From Clostridia bacterium (GTDB lineage: Bacteria; Bacillota; Clostridia; Oscillospirales; Acutalibacteraceae): a DNA stretch of 64,000 nucleotides. The stretch's first letter is position 1. Every line of letters starts with the position of its first letter. The stretch is from assembly GCA_900755895.1 (NCBI GenBank), contig CAAEIG010000173.1:1-64000 (forward strand), in the 5' to 3' direction. The position numbers and the translations under genes were made by a program. Shown here one piece after another: positions 24,262 through 34,251 of the stretch. The notes under the pieces were generated by a model. The model did not search any database. It had not been told where the DNA came from and worked only from the letters and a program-made list of their open reading frames with translations.

Positions 24262-25287
24262 TTATCTCTTGCGCTTTTTTTTGCTCAAATCCACATTATC
24301 CCCAAACTCCAAGTTGCTGAAGTGAGATGCTTTCTCTCTCTGCAAAGTCTCTGGAATATCGGAATAAGTTTTCAAATCAATGCCAACCTGAGAGAGATCG
24401 TCGTCGTCAGGGTGATAGCTCTGATCGGGTTCCCGGCGCGTTTGTTCCCTGCTGTAATCCACACGGTCATGAAGCGTGGGGGCCTGTTTCACAACAGGAG
24501 TCTCCACTGTCTTTTGTACAGGAGCAGTCTTAGCCACAGCCTGTCTGCGAGGTTCTGCTTGCTTCACAAGTTCGGGCTCAGAAATAGGCTCGGGCTGGGG
24601 CACCGGTTTGGGTTCCTCTCTCTGAACTGGGGCAGGTGCAGGAGCCGGGTCAGGGTCAGCACTGGGCTTGCTCTCAGGCTGCTGAGAGGGGGCTGCCGTT
24701 TCGGAAGGCGTATCCTTAAACCGGAAGCTGGGAATGTGATTGATGATTTCCAAATGCTTTTTATACATCTCCAGCAGAGAGACCCGGAATGCGGAAACCT
24801 GACGCTTAATCTCCTCAAGTTCCGCCTTTTTCTGCTCCACTTGGTCTGCGTACTCGCGAGCAGCCTTAGCAGCGTCATTTCTGGCGTTCTCAAGCAGTTT
24901 TTTGGCGTTGTCTTCCGCGTCTGCCAAGATCACCGCAGATTTATCCTTGGCGGATTGGATTGTGCTGTCCGCGCTCTTTTGGGCGTTGAGAAGAACCTGC
25001 ATTACGCTGTTCTCGTCTTCCCGATAGGATTCGATTTTTTGAGCAAGGATTCCCAGCTTTTTCTGAAGCTCCGCATTTTTGGCGTTGAGCTCATTGATCT
25101 GATTCGTGAGCTGCTGAACCTGCTGACCCATCTGAGAGCCCTGCTGCAGCGCATCATCCCGCTCAGCCAACAGCTGAGTGAAAGATTCTGCCACCTCATC
25201 AATGAAATCGTCCACGTCCTCCGGCTTATAGCCATTGAACCCTGCTTTACCAAAGCTTACCTCGTTGATATCCTTTACGGTCAACAT
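24262..25287 (-). CDS. divIVA: DivIVA-domain cell division protein
   Basis: A polar or septal scaffold protein. About 341 residues from ATG 25287 (a GGGGG sequence lies 9 nt upstream; the frame is open 11 codons further but without a ribosome site). The N-terminal DivIVA lipid-binding motif is clear: VSFGKAGFNGYKPEDVDDFI. A long coiled coil covers about 35-170, rich in Gln, Glu, Leu and Ala. The C-terminal half is a low-complexity Pro/Glu/Gln linker followed by a short charged end (KKRKR). This is longer than the 164-residue B. subtilis protein. Fourth in ylmE-sepF-ylmH-divIVA, the classic division cluster. Confidence 0.93.
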   Translation of the reverse strand: MLTVKDINEVSFGKAGFNGYKPEDVDDFIDEVAESFTQLLAERDDALQQGSQMGQQVQQLTNQINELNAKNAELQKKLGILAQKIESYREDENSVMQVLLNAQKSADSTIQSAKDKSAVILADAEDNAKKLLENARNDAAKAAREYADQVEQKKAELEEIKRQVSAFRVSLLEMYKKHLEIINHIPSFRFKDTPSETAAPSQQPESKPSADPDPAPAPAPVQREEPKPVPQPEPISEPELVKQAEPRRQAVAKTAPVQKTVETPVVKQAPTLHDRVDYSREQTRREPDQSYHPDDDDLSQVGIDLKTYSDIPETLQREKASHFSNLEFGDNVDLSKKKRKR

Positions 25288-25301
25288 CGTAAGTGTCCCC
25301 C

Positions 25302-26045
25302 TTATTGATATTTCCTGCATTTCACCACAAGCCGCCCCTTGCTGGTCAAAGGGCCAAGCTGATCTATCATAAAGCGTCCCTGATGTCGCACAGAAAGCAG
25401 ATCCCCTTCCTTCACCTTTTGGGAGACGGAAAGTGCTTCCCGGTGATTCAGAGAAACCAATCCTGCTGTAATCAAACCAGCCGCCTTTTCACGACTGGTA
25501 CGGCAAGCAAAGCCGACTAAGCAGTCCAGCCTCTCAGAGGCGATCACACCGCTCATTTCTTTAAACTCTCTCGCCCCGGGTAAAGGGCCTTCCCAGGTGA
25601 GCGACGTCTTCACACCGACTTTGCCGATCTTTCGAATATTCTGGAGAAAGTACTCCCCCATCTCCTTGCGCAAAAAGGCGACACACTCCCCTTCTCCCAC
25701 AAGGATATCTCCCACAACGGCTCGTTCAACGCCCAGCGCCATGAAAGAACCCAAAAAGTCTCTGTGAGACAGAGAATCCCCTTTTCGATAGGTCATGGCA
25801 AAGGGAGTAATGGGAAACTCCTCCCGTGCTGGTTCCATGTAATCAGGAAAAAAGCCCAGTATCACCCGTTCCGCGTCATCATGGCCGCCCCAAAAGAGAT
25901 ATTCAACTTCCCGGCGATGGGCCAGAAAATCATGGCAAAAAGCAGCCTGAGCTTCATCTAGAAACCCAAGGAAGCTGGGGCGTTTTCTCCCTGCTTTCAG
26001 CGAATCTTCCAGCCGGGCAACAAGAAGCTGTTGTTCCTGTGTCAT
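25302..26045 (-). CDS. ylmH: YlmH-like S4-domain RNA-binding protein
   Basis: A 247-residue protein of the YlmH family, recently linked to ribosome rescue in Firmicutes and long known as part of the division cluster. Visible: the N-terminal domain with FLGFLDEAQ and the FWGGHDDAERVILGFFP segment, the mid region HRDFLGSFMALGVERAVVGDI, and the C-terminal S4 domain (about 175-240: SERLDCLVGFACRTSREKA). Starts 3 nt after sepF and has hardly any ribosome site of its own, so it probably relies on coupling. Confidence 0.88.
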   Translation of the reverse strand: MTQEQQLLVARLEDSLKAGRKRPSFLGFLDEAQAAFCHDFLAHRREVEYLFWGGHDDAERVILGFFPDYMEPAREEFPITPFAMTYRKGDSLSHRDFLGSFMALGVERAVVGDILVGEGECVAFLRKEMGEYFLQNIRKIGKVGVKTSLTWEGPLPGAREFKEMSGVIASERLDCLVGFACRTSREKAAGLITAGLVSLNHREALSVSQKVKEGDLLSVRHQGRFMIDQLGPLTSKGRLVVKCRKYQ

Positions 26046-26048
26046 ACC

Positions 26049-26543
26049 TTAAAAATAAACGCCGCTGTTTTCCAGCTCATCCAACACATCATCACCGGTC
26101 AAATCCACATTGTAGGGGGTGATGATAAACGTATTGGTGGCAATACGCTTGATCTTTCCGTTGTTGGCATATGCTACACCGCTGAGAAAATCCACGATAC
26201 GGCGGGAAACCTCTTTTTCTGTCTTTTCCAAATTGAGCACCACAGTATGACGCTTTAACAGTTCATCCGCAATGGAGCGGGTCTCTTCGCCAAAAGAAAT
26301 GGGTTTAAAAAGCACTACCTGCAGCTGAGCCTTTGCATTGATATTGACCACCCGGTTGCTGGAAGTATCGCTCCGAGAGGTAAAATCAGAAAAAGAGAAA
26401 GACGAGGAACGGCGAGGTTCATTGTAGTTGCTGTGACTTTCCTCGGGCTCCTGTTCCGGCTCATCATCGTAGTACTCATCATCATCGTAATCGTCATCGG
26501 ACGGATTCCACATCCGGTGGAACTTATCGACCAATCCTGCCAT
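26049..26543 (-). CDS. sepF: Cell division protein SepF
   Basis: Bundles and anchors FtsZ polymers at the septal membrane. 164 residues: an N-terminal amphipathic segment (AGLVDKFHRMW), an acidic Asp/Glu/Tyr linker, and the C-terminal SepF domain (about 80-160) with KPISFGEETRSIADEL and the glycine-containing FLSGVAYANNGKIKRIA block. The start has a consensus AGGAGG. Lies in the ylmE-sepF-ylmH-divIVA order. Confidence 0.93.
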   Translation of the reverse strand: MAGLVDKFHRMWNPSDDDYDDDEYYDDEPEQEPEESHSNYNEPRRSSSFSFSDFTSRSDTSSNRVVNINAKAQLQVVLFKPISFGEETRSIADELLKRHTVVLNLEKTEKEVSRRIVDFLSGVAYANNGKIKRIATNTFIITPYNVDLTGDDVLDELENSGVYF

Positions 26544-26571
26544 AAGGACGTTACCTCCTAAAAAGCGCTAG

Positions 26572-27303
26572 TTACCGCTTGGAATAGTCCCTCTTTCCAA
26601 ACAAAGAGGAACCAACACGCACCATTGTTGCTCCACAGGCGATGGCCTCTTGAAAATCAGAGGACATTCCCATGGACAAGCAGTCCATACATACATTATC
26701 TAATTTTTTTGCCTTGATGTCAACATAATATTGCCGTACCCTAGAAAAATACCCCCGCAATTCGGATTCCTTTTCACAGATGGGCGGAATGGTCATCAAT
26801 CCTGCTACCTGGATGCCCGGCAATTGACGAATCTCGTCCACACCTTCCAGCAATTCCTCCGGAAGGAAGCCTCCTTTGTTCTCTTCCCTGCCGATGTTTA
26901 CCTCAATGAGCACTTTCATGGAAGTATTATCACGCACACACAAGCGAGAGATCTCTTTTGCCAACTTCAAACTGCCCACGGATTGAATGCAGCTGACTTT
27001 TCCAATTAGGTACTTTACCTTATTGGTCTGTAGCTGGCCGATAAACTGAACATCACAGTGCTCTTTATGCAGGCCGTCATACTTCTCCAGGAGTTCCTGG
27101 ACGCGATTTTCGCCCACACAGGACAGTCCGTGGTCAATGGCGTAATTGACGACTTCCAGAGGCACTGTTTTGGTAGCGGCAAGCAATGTAATATCCTCCG
27201 GACGTCTGCCGGATTCCTCTGCAGCCTGAGCAATCTCTTCCAGGATCCTCGGGTAGTTCTCATCAAAGATTTGACAACGCTCACTCAACGATTTTTCCAT
27301 CAT
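26572..27303 (-). CDS. ylmE: YggS/YlmE-family PLP homeostasis protein
   Basis: Binds pyridoxal phosphate and controls its cellular balance; no enzyme activity is known for the family. The 243 residues show the PLP lysine in LLAATKTV (K45) and the family blocks GENRVQEL, HFIGQLQTNK-like QFIGQLQTNKVKYL, the phosphate-binding SMGMSSDFQEAI and VRVGSSLFG. Two adjacent ATG codons are possible. It overlaps the end of the preceding HlyD-like gene by 23 nt and stops 28 nt before sepF. Confidence 0.92.
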   Translation of the reverse strand: MMEKSLSERCQIFDENYPRILEEIAQAAEESGRRPEDITLLAATKTVPLEVVNYAIDHGLSCVGENRVQELLEKYDGLHKEHCDVQFIGQLQTNKVKYLIGKVSCIQSVGSLKLAKEISRLCVRDNTSMKVLIEVNIGREENKGGFLPEELLEGVDEIRQLPGIQVAGLMTIPPICEKESELRGYFSRVRQYYVDIKAKKLDNVCMDCLSMGMSSDFQEAIACGATMVRVGSSLFGKRDYSKR

Positions 27304-28588
27304 AGAGATCCGTCCCTTCTACCACAATTTGATCGTAAAGCTGAATGGTGGATTTGGTCACCAACATTTCCTGGTCCTCAGATGTCAGTTCCGTTCTACA
27401 GATCGCATATCCATTTACGGAATGATCCGTAAAGACTTGCACAAACTCCAGCTGACCTCCATAGAGCACATACACACCCCGAACATTTTCCTGTACTTGA
27501 GTGACTGTGTTCCCGTCCTCATCGGTGGTGGTGTACTCCACGTCTTCAAAGCGCAAAGCTTTTTCGTTGACCAGCACGCCCGAATACGTTGCCACCGTCA
27601 CCTGTACCGCTTCATTACGCGCTGCGGCAATGTCTGAATCCATGTAGGAACACTGGAAGACCACAGCAGTATTTCCGGATTCCTCATCGTAATTCTGAGC
27701 TACAACTGTGGCGGGAATCTTCTCGGTACTGGCAAAGGGAATGTCCAGGGATACATCTTCCACGCCCTCTAGATGCACCATCTCATCCTCGTTAAAGATG
27801 CAGGCCACATACCAGTTAAAATCCTCGCAAATCTTTCCAGCAGCAGTACTGTCCGGCGAAGCTTCCTGATTTAACAGCTCCTCCACCTGAGAAACCGTTA
27901 ACGTCTCCACCTCATCCGGATCCACAGCGTTTTCTAAGCCGTCCACTGTGCTGATAAAATAGCCGGCTGTGGGAGCTTGAATGGTCCCTACAGAGTCGCC
28001 GGCCTGAGCTTCTAACGTACTGCGCTGACTCTCCAATTCGCTGATTCGCTGGCTGAAATCCTCAGAGCTCTCCGCTCCGGTGACCAGTTGACGCCGAGTT
28101 AATGCGTTTAACAGCTCTTCTTTCCAAGTGGCAAGCTGGGAAAAATCATTTTGGTTTACACCTTTGACGATATCTTCCACCGCTGAGTAAATTTGATCCC
28201 CCAACATGGAAGGATTGGCCACTACAAAATCAGAAGGTCCTGCAAGTGCCTGAAGACTTTCAATTTCCCTATCCAATTGCTCAATTTCTCGATGGGCAGA
28301 AGCGTCACTTTCTGAGGCAAATACATCTGCGATCACCCCGCCGGAAGCAACTCGAGCCCCGTCCGCCAGACGATAGCTTAACACACCGGAGGTGTTTCCA
28401 GAGACAACTGTCTCATTACGGATGATGAACCCTTGAGCTTGAATGACATCCGACACTTCGCCGTACATGGCAGTTTCTGTCTGAAGTGTTCTGTGGGTGG
28501 CCATATACGCTTGGTATCCCACATAAATCAAAACCAGCAGCGCCAGAATCAGGGCTCCCGCAGTGCGTATTTTTTTAGTTCCGCTCAA
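27281..28588 (-). CDS. HlyD-like membrane-anchored adaptor protein of the division cluster
   Basis: About 435 residues with one N-terminal membrane helix (about 8-28) and a large extracytoplasmic part. Biotinyl-lipoyl-like halves flank a coiled coil (about 98-205): QGFIIRNETVV and GVLSYRLADGARV before it, GTIQAPTAGYF after. This is the architecture of HlyD/RND-type adaptor proteins, but no exporter gene is nearby. Clostridial division clusters often carry such a gene before ylmE, so a wall or division role is possible. Start: TTG at 28588 with GGTGGGG 6 nt upstream is preferred over a GTG at 28600. Overlaps miaA by 14 nt. Confidence 0.78.
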   Translation of the reverse strand: MSGTKKIRTAGALILALLVLIYVGYQAYMATHRTLQTETAMYGEVSDVIQAQGFIIRNETVVSGNTSGVLSYRLADGARVASGGVIADVFASESDASAHREIEQLDREIESLQALAGPSDFVVANPSMLGDQIYSAVEDIVKGVNQNDFSQLATWKEELLNALTRRQLVTGAESSEDFSQRISELESQRSTLEAQAGDSVGTIQAPTAGYFISTVDGLENAVDPDEVETLTVSQVEELLNQEASPDSTAAGKICEDFNWYVACIFNEDEMVHLEGVEDVSLDIPFASTEKIPATVVAQNYDEESGNTAVVFQCSYMDSDIAAARNEAVQVTVATYSGVLVNEKALRFEDVEYTTTDEDGNTVTQVQENVRGVYVLYGGQLEFVQVFTDHSVNGYAICRTELTSEDQEMLVTKSTIQLYDQIVVEGTDLYDGKIVE

Positions 28589-29564
28589 GGGCTTCCCCAC
28601 CTTTCAGGACATTCCACTTTTTTAGCAGCTTGATGGATTCCTCCGTCAGGTCATCCACATTGGAGAAATCATCCACATACAGAAACTCCACCTGCTCCTC
28701 CCGTTTAAACCACGTAATCTGCCGCTTGGCGTATTTTCGGCTTTCCCGCTTAATGCTCTCCACGGCGTCCTCCAGAGAAACTTCTCCTTGAAAGTAAGGA
28801 AACAGTTCCTTGTAGCCAATGGCTTGGGCCGCTGTAGGAATCTGCTCAGCTTGGCAGCAGCGCTCATAAAAGCGTCGTGCCTCCTCCAACAGCCCCTGTT
28901 CCATCATGCGATCCACCCGTAAGTCAATGCGTCGATAGAGGGTTTCCCTGTCTCGAAACCCAAGGCAAATCATCACATACTGATAGGGAGATTGAGCGCT
29001 TTTCGAACGTTCTGCCTGGCATGAAAAAGGTTCACCACAGAGCTCGATATATTCCAGTGCCCGGATTACCCGCTTGACGTTATTGGGGTGGATTTCCTTA
29101 GCTGCTTGAGGGTCCAGCCGTTTCAGCCGCTCAAAGAGAGCCTGAGTTCCAAACTGTTCCGCCTCTTGGACAAGGCGAGCTCGTAAGGCTTCATCCCTGC
29201 CGTTTTCCTCAAAGGAAAATCCTCGGAGAAGGGATCTGGCGTAAAGTCCTGTTCCTCCTACCAAAACCGGAAGCTTTCCCCGATTTGAGATGGATTGAAT
29301 TTCTTTTTTCGCCACATCCACATAATCGGACACGCTAAAAGGCTCTTCCACATCTAGAAAGCTGATCAGGTGATGGGGTGCTGAAGCCAGTTCCTCCGGC
29401 GTGGGCTGGGCTGTGCCGATTGGAAGTCCACGATAGATCTGCATGGAATCGCAGGAAACAATCTCGCCTCCCAGTCGATTGCACAGCCGAATCCCCAATT
29501 CAGTTTTTCCCGTGGCAGTGGGACCAACCACTGCTGCCACGGGCGTCTTTTCTACACACATCAT
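28575..29564 (-). CDS. miaA: tRNA dimethylallyltransferase
   Basis: Adds a dimethylallyl group to A37 of tRNAs reading UNN codons (i6A37). 329 residues. The P-loop GPTATGKT is at 14-21, followed by the conserved DSMQIYRGLPIGTAQPT block, FLDVEEPFSVSDY, the GGTGLYARSLL segment and the C-terminal KYAKRQITWFKRE tRNA-binding motif. The product is the substrate of MiaB, whose gene begins the same cluster 7 kb upstream. Starts 3 nt after mutL. Confidence 0.95.
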   Translation of the reverse strand: MMCVEKTPVAAVVGPTATGKTELGIRLCNRLGGEIVSCDSMQIYRGLPIGTAQPTPEELASAPHHLISFLDVEEPFSVSDYVDVAKKEIQSISNRGKLPVLVGGTGLYARSLLRGFSFEENGRDEALRARLVQEAEQFGTQALFERLKRLDPQAAKEIHPNNVKRVIRALEYIELCGEPFSCQAERSKSAQSPYQYVMICLGFRDRETLYRRIDLRVDRMMEQGLLEEARRFYERCCQAEQIPTAAQAIGYKELFPYFQGEVSLEDAVESIKRESRKYAKRQITWFKREEQVEFLYVDDFSNVDDLTEESIKLLKKWNVLKGGEALERN

Positions 29565-29567
29565 CGC

Positions 29568-31559
29568 TCACGCCCTGCCAAATTGCCGCTCGATGTCCTG
29601 GCGCCGGAGTATGATATAAACCGGCCTTCCGTGGGGACAATAGCGCACATCCGGATTTTGTTCCAACTCCTCCGCCAGAGAAACCATCTCCTCTCGGGTT
29701 AGGGAATCTCCGGCTTTGATTGCCGCACGGCACGCCACATTGTGATACACCCAATCCAGGTGCTCGGTGGTCATCCGATTTTTCAGTGCCGCCAGGTATC
29801 CAGCTATTTCCATCACTGCTTCGGCAGCGTCACCGCCGTCCAACAGCAAAGGAGCTGATCGCACCAGAACGGTTCCTGAACCGAAGTCCTCCACCTCAAA
29901 CCCGGCTTTCATGAAGTCCTCCAGATGATTCAAGACCGCCGTATACTCGTCCTTATCCAAGGTGACTGTGACAGGCTCCAACAAGGTTTGAGCCTCTCCG
30001 CCTGTATTTTCCCGTTTCAGCCGCTCATAGAGCAGCCGCTCATGGGCAGCATGTTTATCAATGAACATCAATTCATCTGGACTGTACTGCACAACCAGGT
30101 AAGTGCCAAAGGCCTCTCCAATGACGCGAGAATGAAACTCCCGCAAGGGCGCTTCGGGCAACTCAGGGGAAGGTGCTTCTTCCACCGGCAATGGGGGTTC
30201 TGGAACAGGAGATTCTTCCACAGGAGTTTCCTGGGATTGTTTTAAGTGAGGTATCTCTACCTCAGACTTGGGTGATGAAACTGGTTCTGGTTGGGGCTCC
30301 CAATCTAAAATCTTTTCCATCACAAAAGGAAGTTTCATGACCTCCTTTTTCAAGGAAGTAACACCACTGTCACGGAGTAGATACGGGGATGGATCGGGAG
30401 ACGGAACCGGCTTCGGCGCCGAAGTAGTCCGAGGACTCTCTTGAGAGATCGGCCGTTGTTGCACCGTTTTAGTCTGTTTGGATGGTTCTATGCGCAGCTG
30501 TTCATGTTTTTCCGGAATGGGAGCATACGGGTGAATCTGGGGCCGCTTGAGTTCCATAACTTTGGGCTTGTCCCCTGCATGGAGAGCAGATTTTACCCCG
30601 TGATACACCGCGTCAAAAATGGGCCGTTCGTTGACAAAGCGCACTTCAAGCTTTGCAGGATGAACATTGACATCCACCGCACCAAAGGCCAAATGAAGGT
30701 GAAGTACACAGGCGGGGAATTTCCCCACCATGATGGAACCCTTATAAGCTTCCTCTAAGGCGGCCATAGCGGTCCTGCTGCGGATATACCGGCCGTTGAT
30801 GAAGAAATTTTGCATGCTTCGATTGGGCCGGCTGGAAGTGGGGGCACTGATAAAGCCTTCCACCGTCACATGTCCCAGCTCGTAGTTTACAGGGATCAAT
30901 GTTGAGGAAAACTCCCTACCATACACAGCGTAGATGGTAGAGGAAAGCTTGCCATCCCCCGGTGTGTGCAGTTGTTCTTTTCCATCTCGAATAAAGCGGA
31001 AGGAGATTTCTGGGTGGGACAGTGCCAGCTTATCCAGAATTCCAGCTACCGAGTTGCCCTCGGTAGAATCCTTCTTCAAGAATTTCATCCGGGCCGGCGT
31101 GTTGTAAAACAAGTCACGCACCAGGATGGTGGTGCCCTCCGGACAGCCCGCCTCTTCCAAAACAGGTTCTTCCGCTCCCCCACAGGCATATCTCACTCCG
31201 GCAACTGCACCCGGTACCCGAGTGAGGAGTTCCACATGGGCCACGGCAGAGATGGACGCCAATGCCTCGCCCCGGAATCCCAGGGTGGCGATGGAGTTCA
31301 GGTCATCCTCCCGGTTGACCTTACTGGTGGCATGGCGGAGAAACGCCGTGGGCACGTCTTCCGGAGAGATGCCGCAGCCGTTGTCGGTCACTCGCATAAA
31401 GGTGACCCCTCCTCGCCGAATTTCCACTGTGATGATAGTGGCTCCGGCGTCCACTGCGTTTTCCACCAGCTCTTTGATGACGGAAGAAGGACGGTCCACC
31501 ACCTCACCGGCAGCAATCAGTTCTGCCACCTGCTTATCCAGAACTTGAATTTTGGGCAT
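29568..31559 (-). CDS. mutL: DNA mismatch repair protein MutL with endonuclease motif
   Basis: Couples mismatch recognition by MutS to strand removal. 663 residues: an N-terminal GHKL ATPase (E30 and N34 in KELVENAVDAGA; DNGCGI; ATSKV; GFRGEALASI), a Pro/Glu/Ser-rich linker (about 335-475), and a C-terminal dimerisation and nicking domain. The metal-binding endonuclease motif is DKHAAHERLLYE (D501 to E512; the usual form is DQHAAHERxxYE), with ACRAAI and CPHGRP further on, as in organisms without MutH. Perfect AAGGAGG ribosome site. 21 nt after mutS. Confidence 0.96.
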   Translation of the reverse strand: MPKIQVLDKQVAELIAAGEVVDRPSSVIKELVENAVDAGATIITVEIRRGGVTFMRVTDNGCGISPEDVPTAFLRHATSKVNREDDLNSIATLGFRGEALASISAVAHVELLTRVPGAVAGVRYACGGAEEPVLEEAGCPEGTTILVRDLFYNTPARMKFLKKDSTEGNSVAGILDKLALSHPEISFRFIRDGKEQLHTPGDGKLSSTIYAVYGREFSSTLIPVNYELGHVTVEGFISAPTSSRPNRSMQNFFINGRYIRSRTAMAALEEAYKGSIMVGKFPACVLHLHLAFGAVDVNVHPAKLEVRFVNERPIFDAVYHGVKSALHAGDKPKVMELKRPQIHPYAPIPEKHEQLRIEPSKQTKTVQQRPISQESPRTTSAPKPVPSPDPSPYLLRDSGVTSLKKEVMKLPFVMEKILDWEPQPEPVSSPKSEVEIPHLKQSQETPVEESPVPEPPLPVEEAPSPELPEAPLREFHSRVIGEAFGTYLVVQYSPDELMFIDKHAAHERLLYERLKRENTGGEAQTLLEPVTVTLDKDEYTAVLNHLEDFMKAGFEVEDFGSGTVLVRSAPLLLDGGDAAEAVMEIAGYLAALKNRMTTEHLDWVYHNVACRAAIKAGDSLTREEMVSLAEELEQNPDVRYCPHGRPVYIILRRQDIERQFGRA

Positions 31560-31580
31560 GGTCCCACCTCCTTTTCGATG

Positions 31581-34193
31581 TTATTTCAGCATACTGCAAA
31601 GCTCAAACAAGGTGTTCATACACTGGATGGGTGTTAAAGCATTGACATCCAGATTGCGGAGTTTTTGCAGCACTTCCCCATCCACAGAATCCATCGTCAG
31701 CTGGACAGGTTCCTCCAAGCGCCGAGATGAGGACAGTTCTGAGGCTGTCCCTTCACTCTCCAATTCTGCCAGCACCTGCTTGGCACGTCGGATCACTTTA
31801 TCCGGCACGCCGGCCAGTTTTGCCACCTGGATGCCAAAACTGTCATCGGCTCCGCCCCGCACGATCCGCCGCAGGAAGGTGATGTCATCTCCCCGCTTTT
31901 TCACCGCCACATTGAAGTTCTTCACTCCAGGCAAGATTTCTTCCATAGCAGTGAGTTCGTGATAATGGGTTGCAAACAATGTTTTCGCACCCACCAGCTT
32001 CTTATCGTGGACGTATTCCAACACGGCTCGCGCAATGCTCATACCGTCAAAGGTTGAGGTGCCACGGCCAATTTCATCAAAGATGATTAAGCTGTTTTTC
32101 GTAGCATTCTTCAGGATGTCCGCCACTTCGGTCATTTCAATCATAAAGGTGGATTGTCCGGCGGACAAGTCGTCGGAAGCTCCCACTCGTGTAAAGATCG
32201 CATCCACAATGCCCACTTCGGCCACAGCAGCCGGCACAAAGCAACCAATCTGAGCCATGATGGTGATGATGGCGGGTTGACGCATATAGGTGGATTTACC
32301 CGCCATATTGGGACCGGTGATGATAGCCACGCGGTTGTCATTCATATCCATGTCCACATCATTGGGGACAAAGGGCGTGTCGTGGAGCAAGGCCTCCACA
32401 ACAGGATGGCGGCTGTCCTTGAGGTAGAGCTTTCCGCTGAGGTTGATCACCGGACGGGTGTAGTCATTCTTCACAGAGACAACTGCAAAGGAAGCCAACA
32501 CATCCAGTACAGCCACTGCCTTGGCCGAGGCCTGAACCCGGTTGAGCTGATCGGCCACATACTGCCGCAACTCTTCAAAAAGTTTGGACTCCAAAGCAAT
32601 GGATTTGTCGTGGGCGCCCAGGATACGGTTTTCCAGTTCTTTCAGCTCCTGGGTGATATAGCGTTCTCCGCCGGTCAGGGTTTGCTTGCGGATGTAGTCC
32701 TCGGGTACCTGGTCCTTATAGCTGTTGGACACCTCTATATAATAGCCGAACACACGGTTGTAGCCTGTTTTCAGCTTCGGAATCCCTGTACGCTCCCGCT
32801 CCCGGGCCTCCACAGCGGCGATCAGCTCCCGACCACCATTCATATCACGACGAACCTCATCCAGCTCTTGATTGTACCCTTCCCGGATAATGCCGCCCTC
32901 GCGAATGGTAAAGGGCGGATCGTCCACAATGGCAGAATCAATAAGCTGAGAAAGATCCTCCATGCCATCCATTTCCTCGTTGAGCTTTTGCAACAAGGTG
33001 GACTGACAACCCTGGAGCATCGTTTTCAAGCCAGGCAGACGTTTCACCGCGGCGGATAGAGAACGCAGTTCCCGGCCGTTGGCAGAGCCATAGACAATGC
33101 GGGTCATGATGCGCTCCAGATCGAAGATTCCTGTCAGCTGCTCTGTGATCTCATCCAGAAGCTGAGGATTCTCGAACAATTCCTCCACTGCGTTTTGCCG
33201 CCTGGTAATTCGAGCAGGGCTCAACAAAGGCTGTTCCAACCAGGTCTTAATCAGCCGCTTTCCCATGGCAGTCTTGGTGCGGTCCAGCACCCACAACAGG
33301 GAGCCCCGCTTTTCTTTGTTACGCAGTGTCTCGGTCAGTTCCAGGTTGCGGCGGGCGTTGATATCCAGGCCCATCACTCCGGCATCCGTACCGATGTCCA
33401 CTTCGTTCATCCGCTCCAAACCAGTGATCTGGGTCCGGGAAAGGTAATCAAACAAAGCGGACAATGCTTTCACTGCCAATGGCTTTCCAGAAAGCTCCAG
33501 CTGGTCCAGGGATTTCCCACCAAACTGGCGGCTGACTGCCAGTTGGGCTTCTCCAATGTTGCCATACAGCTCCTCATCTAGGCACTCCACCGAAGCGTGC
33601 AGCTTCTCGCGGATGAAATCACTCAGACCATTGAGGTCCAACGCCTGAGGATTGAGGAGGATCTCACTGGGGTTATAACGGGCCAAGCGATCTTCCAAAA
33701 TGTGCAGCAAAGTGTCTTCATTGGGAGCCAAAACTTGATCGGCGGTCAGATCACCTGTGGAAATATCGCCAAAACAAATTCCAAGCCCATCGTCCTCGTA
33801 GCATAGTGAGCAAAGGAAATTGTTCTTGGTTTCGTCCAGCATGCTGTTTTCCACCACAGTGCCCGGCGTAATCACACGGATCACGTCCCGCTTTACCAAT
33901 CCCTTGGTCAGTTTGGGGTCCTCCATCTGTTCGCAGATGGCCACCTTATAGCCCTTGGCAACAAGCTTGGCAATATAGCTTTCTGCGCTGTGAAAAGGAA
34001 CTCCACACATGGGAGCCCGCTCCTCTAAACCGCAGTCCCGACCAGTCAGGGTCAGCTCCAGTTCTCGGGAGACCGTTTTGGCATCGTTGAAGAACATTTC
34101 ATAAAAATCTCCAAGGCGAAAGAAAAGTATCGTGTTAGGATACTTTTCTTTCATCTGGAAATATTGTTTCATCATAGGGGAGTAATCCGCCAT
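31581..34193 (-). CDS. mutS: DNA mismatch repair protein MutS
   Basis: Recognises mismatches and short loops. 870 residues. The mismatch-contacting motif F30-Y31-E32 lies in GDFYEMF; connector, lever and clamp domains follow; the C-terminal ABC ATPase has Walker A GPNMAGKST (627-635), Walker B DEIGRGTSTFDG and the ATHYHEL loop. In the segment after Walker A, the usual small residue of RQTA or RQVA is a proline (RQPA). The ribosome site is weak. It follows the RicA-like gene by 58 nt and leads into mutL. Confidence 0.97.
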   Translation of the reverse strand: MADYSPMMKQYFQMKEKYPNTILFFRLGDFYEMFFNDAKTVSRELELTLTGRDCGLEERAPMCGVPFHSAESYIAKLVAKGYKVAICEQMEDPKLTKGLVKRDVIRVITPGTVVENSMLDETKNNFLCSLCYEDDGLGICFGDISTGDLTADQVLAPNEDTLLHILEDRLARYNPSEILLNPQALDLNGLSDFIREKLHASVECLDEELYGNIGEAQLAVSRQFGGKSLDQLELSGKPLAVKALSALFDYLSRTQITGLERMNEVDIGTDAGVMGLDINARRNLELTETLRNKEKRGSLLWVLDRTKTAMGKRLIKTWLEQPLLSPARITRRQNAVEELFENPQLLDEITEQLTGIFDLERIMTRIVYGSANGRELRSLSAAVKRLPGLKTMLQGCQSTLLQKLNEEMDGMEDLSQLIDSAIVDDPPFTIREGGIIREGYNQELDEVRRDMNGGRELIAAVEARERERTGIPKLKTGYNRVFGYYIEVSNSYKDQVPEDYIRKQTLTGGERYITQELKELENRILGAHDKSIALESKLFEELRQYVADQLNRVQASAKAVAVLDVLASFAVVSVKNDYTRPVINLSGKLYLKDSRHPVVEALLHDTPFVPNDVDMDMNDNRVAIITGPNMAGKSTYMRQPAIITIMAQIGCFVPAAVAEVGIVDAIFTRVGASDDLSAGQSTFMIEMTEVADILKNATKNSLIIFDEIGRGTSTFDGMSIARAVLEYVHDKKLVGAKTLFATHYHELTAMEEILPGVKNFNVAVKKRGDDITFLRRIVRGGADDSFGIQVAKLAGVPDKVIRRAKQVLAELESEGTASELSSSRRLEEPVQLTMDSVDGEVLQKLRNLDVNALTPIQCMNTLFELCSMLK

Positions 34194-34251
34194 GCTCTAT
34201 GTACCAACCCTTTCCATTTCCAAGGCGCCGGTTGCGCCCAAAGCCTTTCGA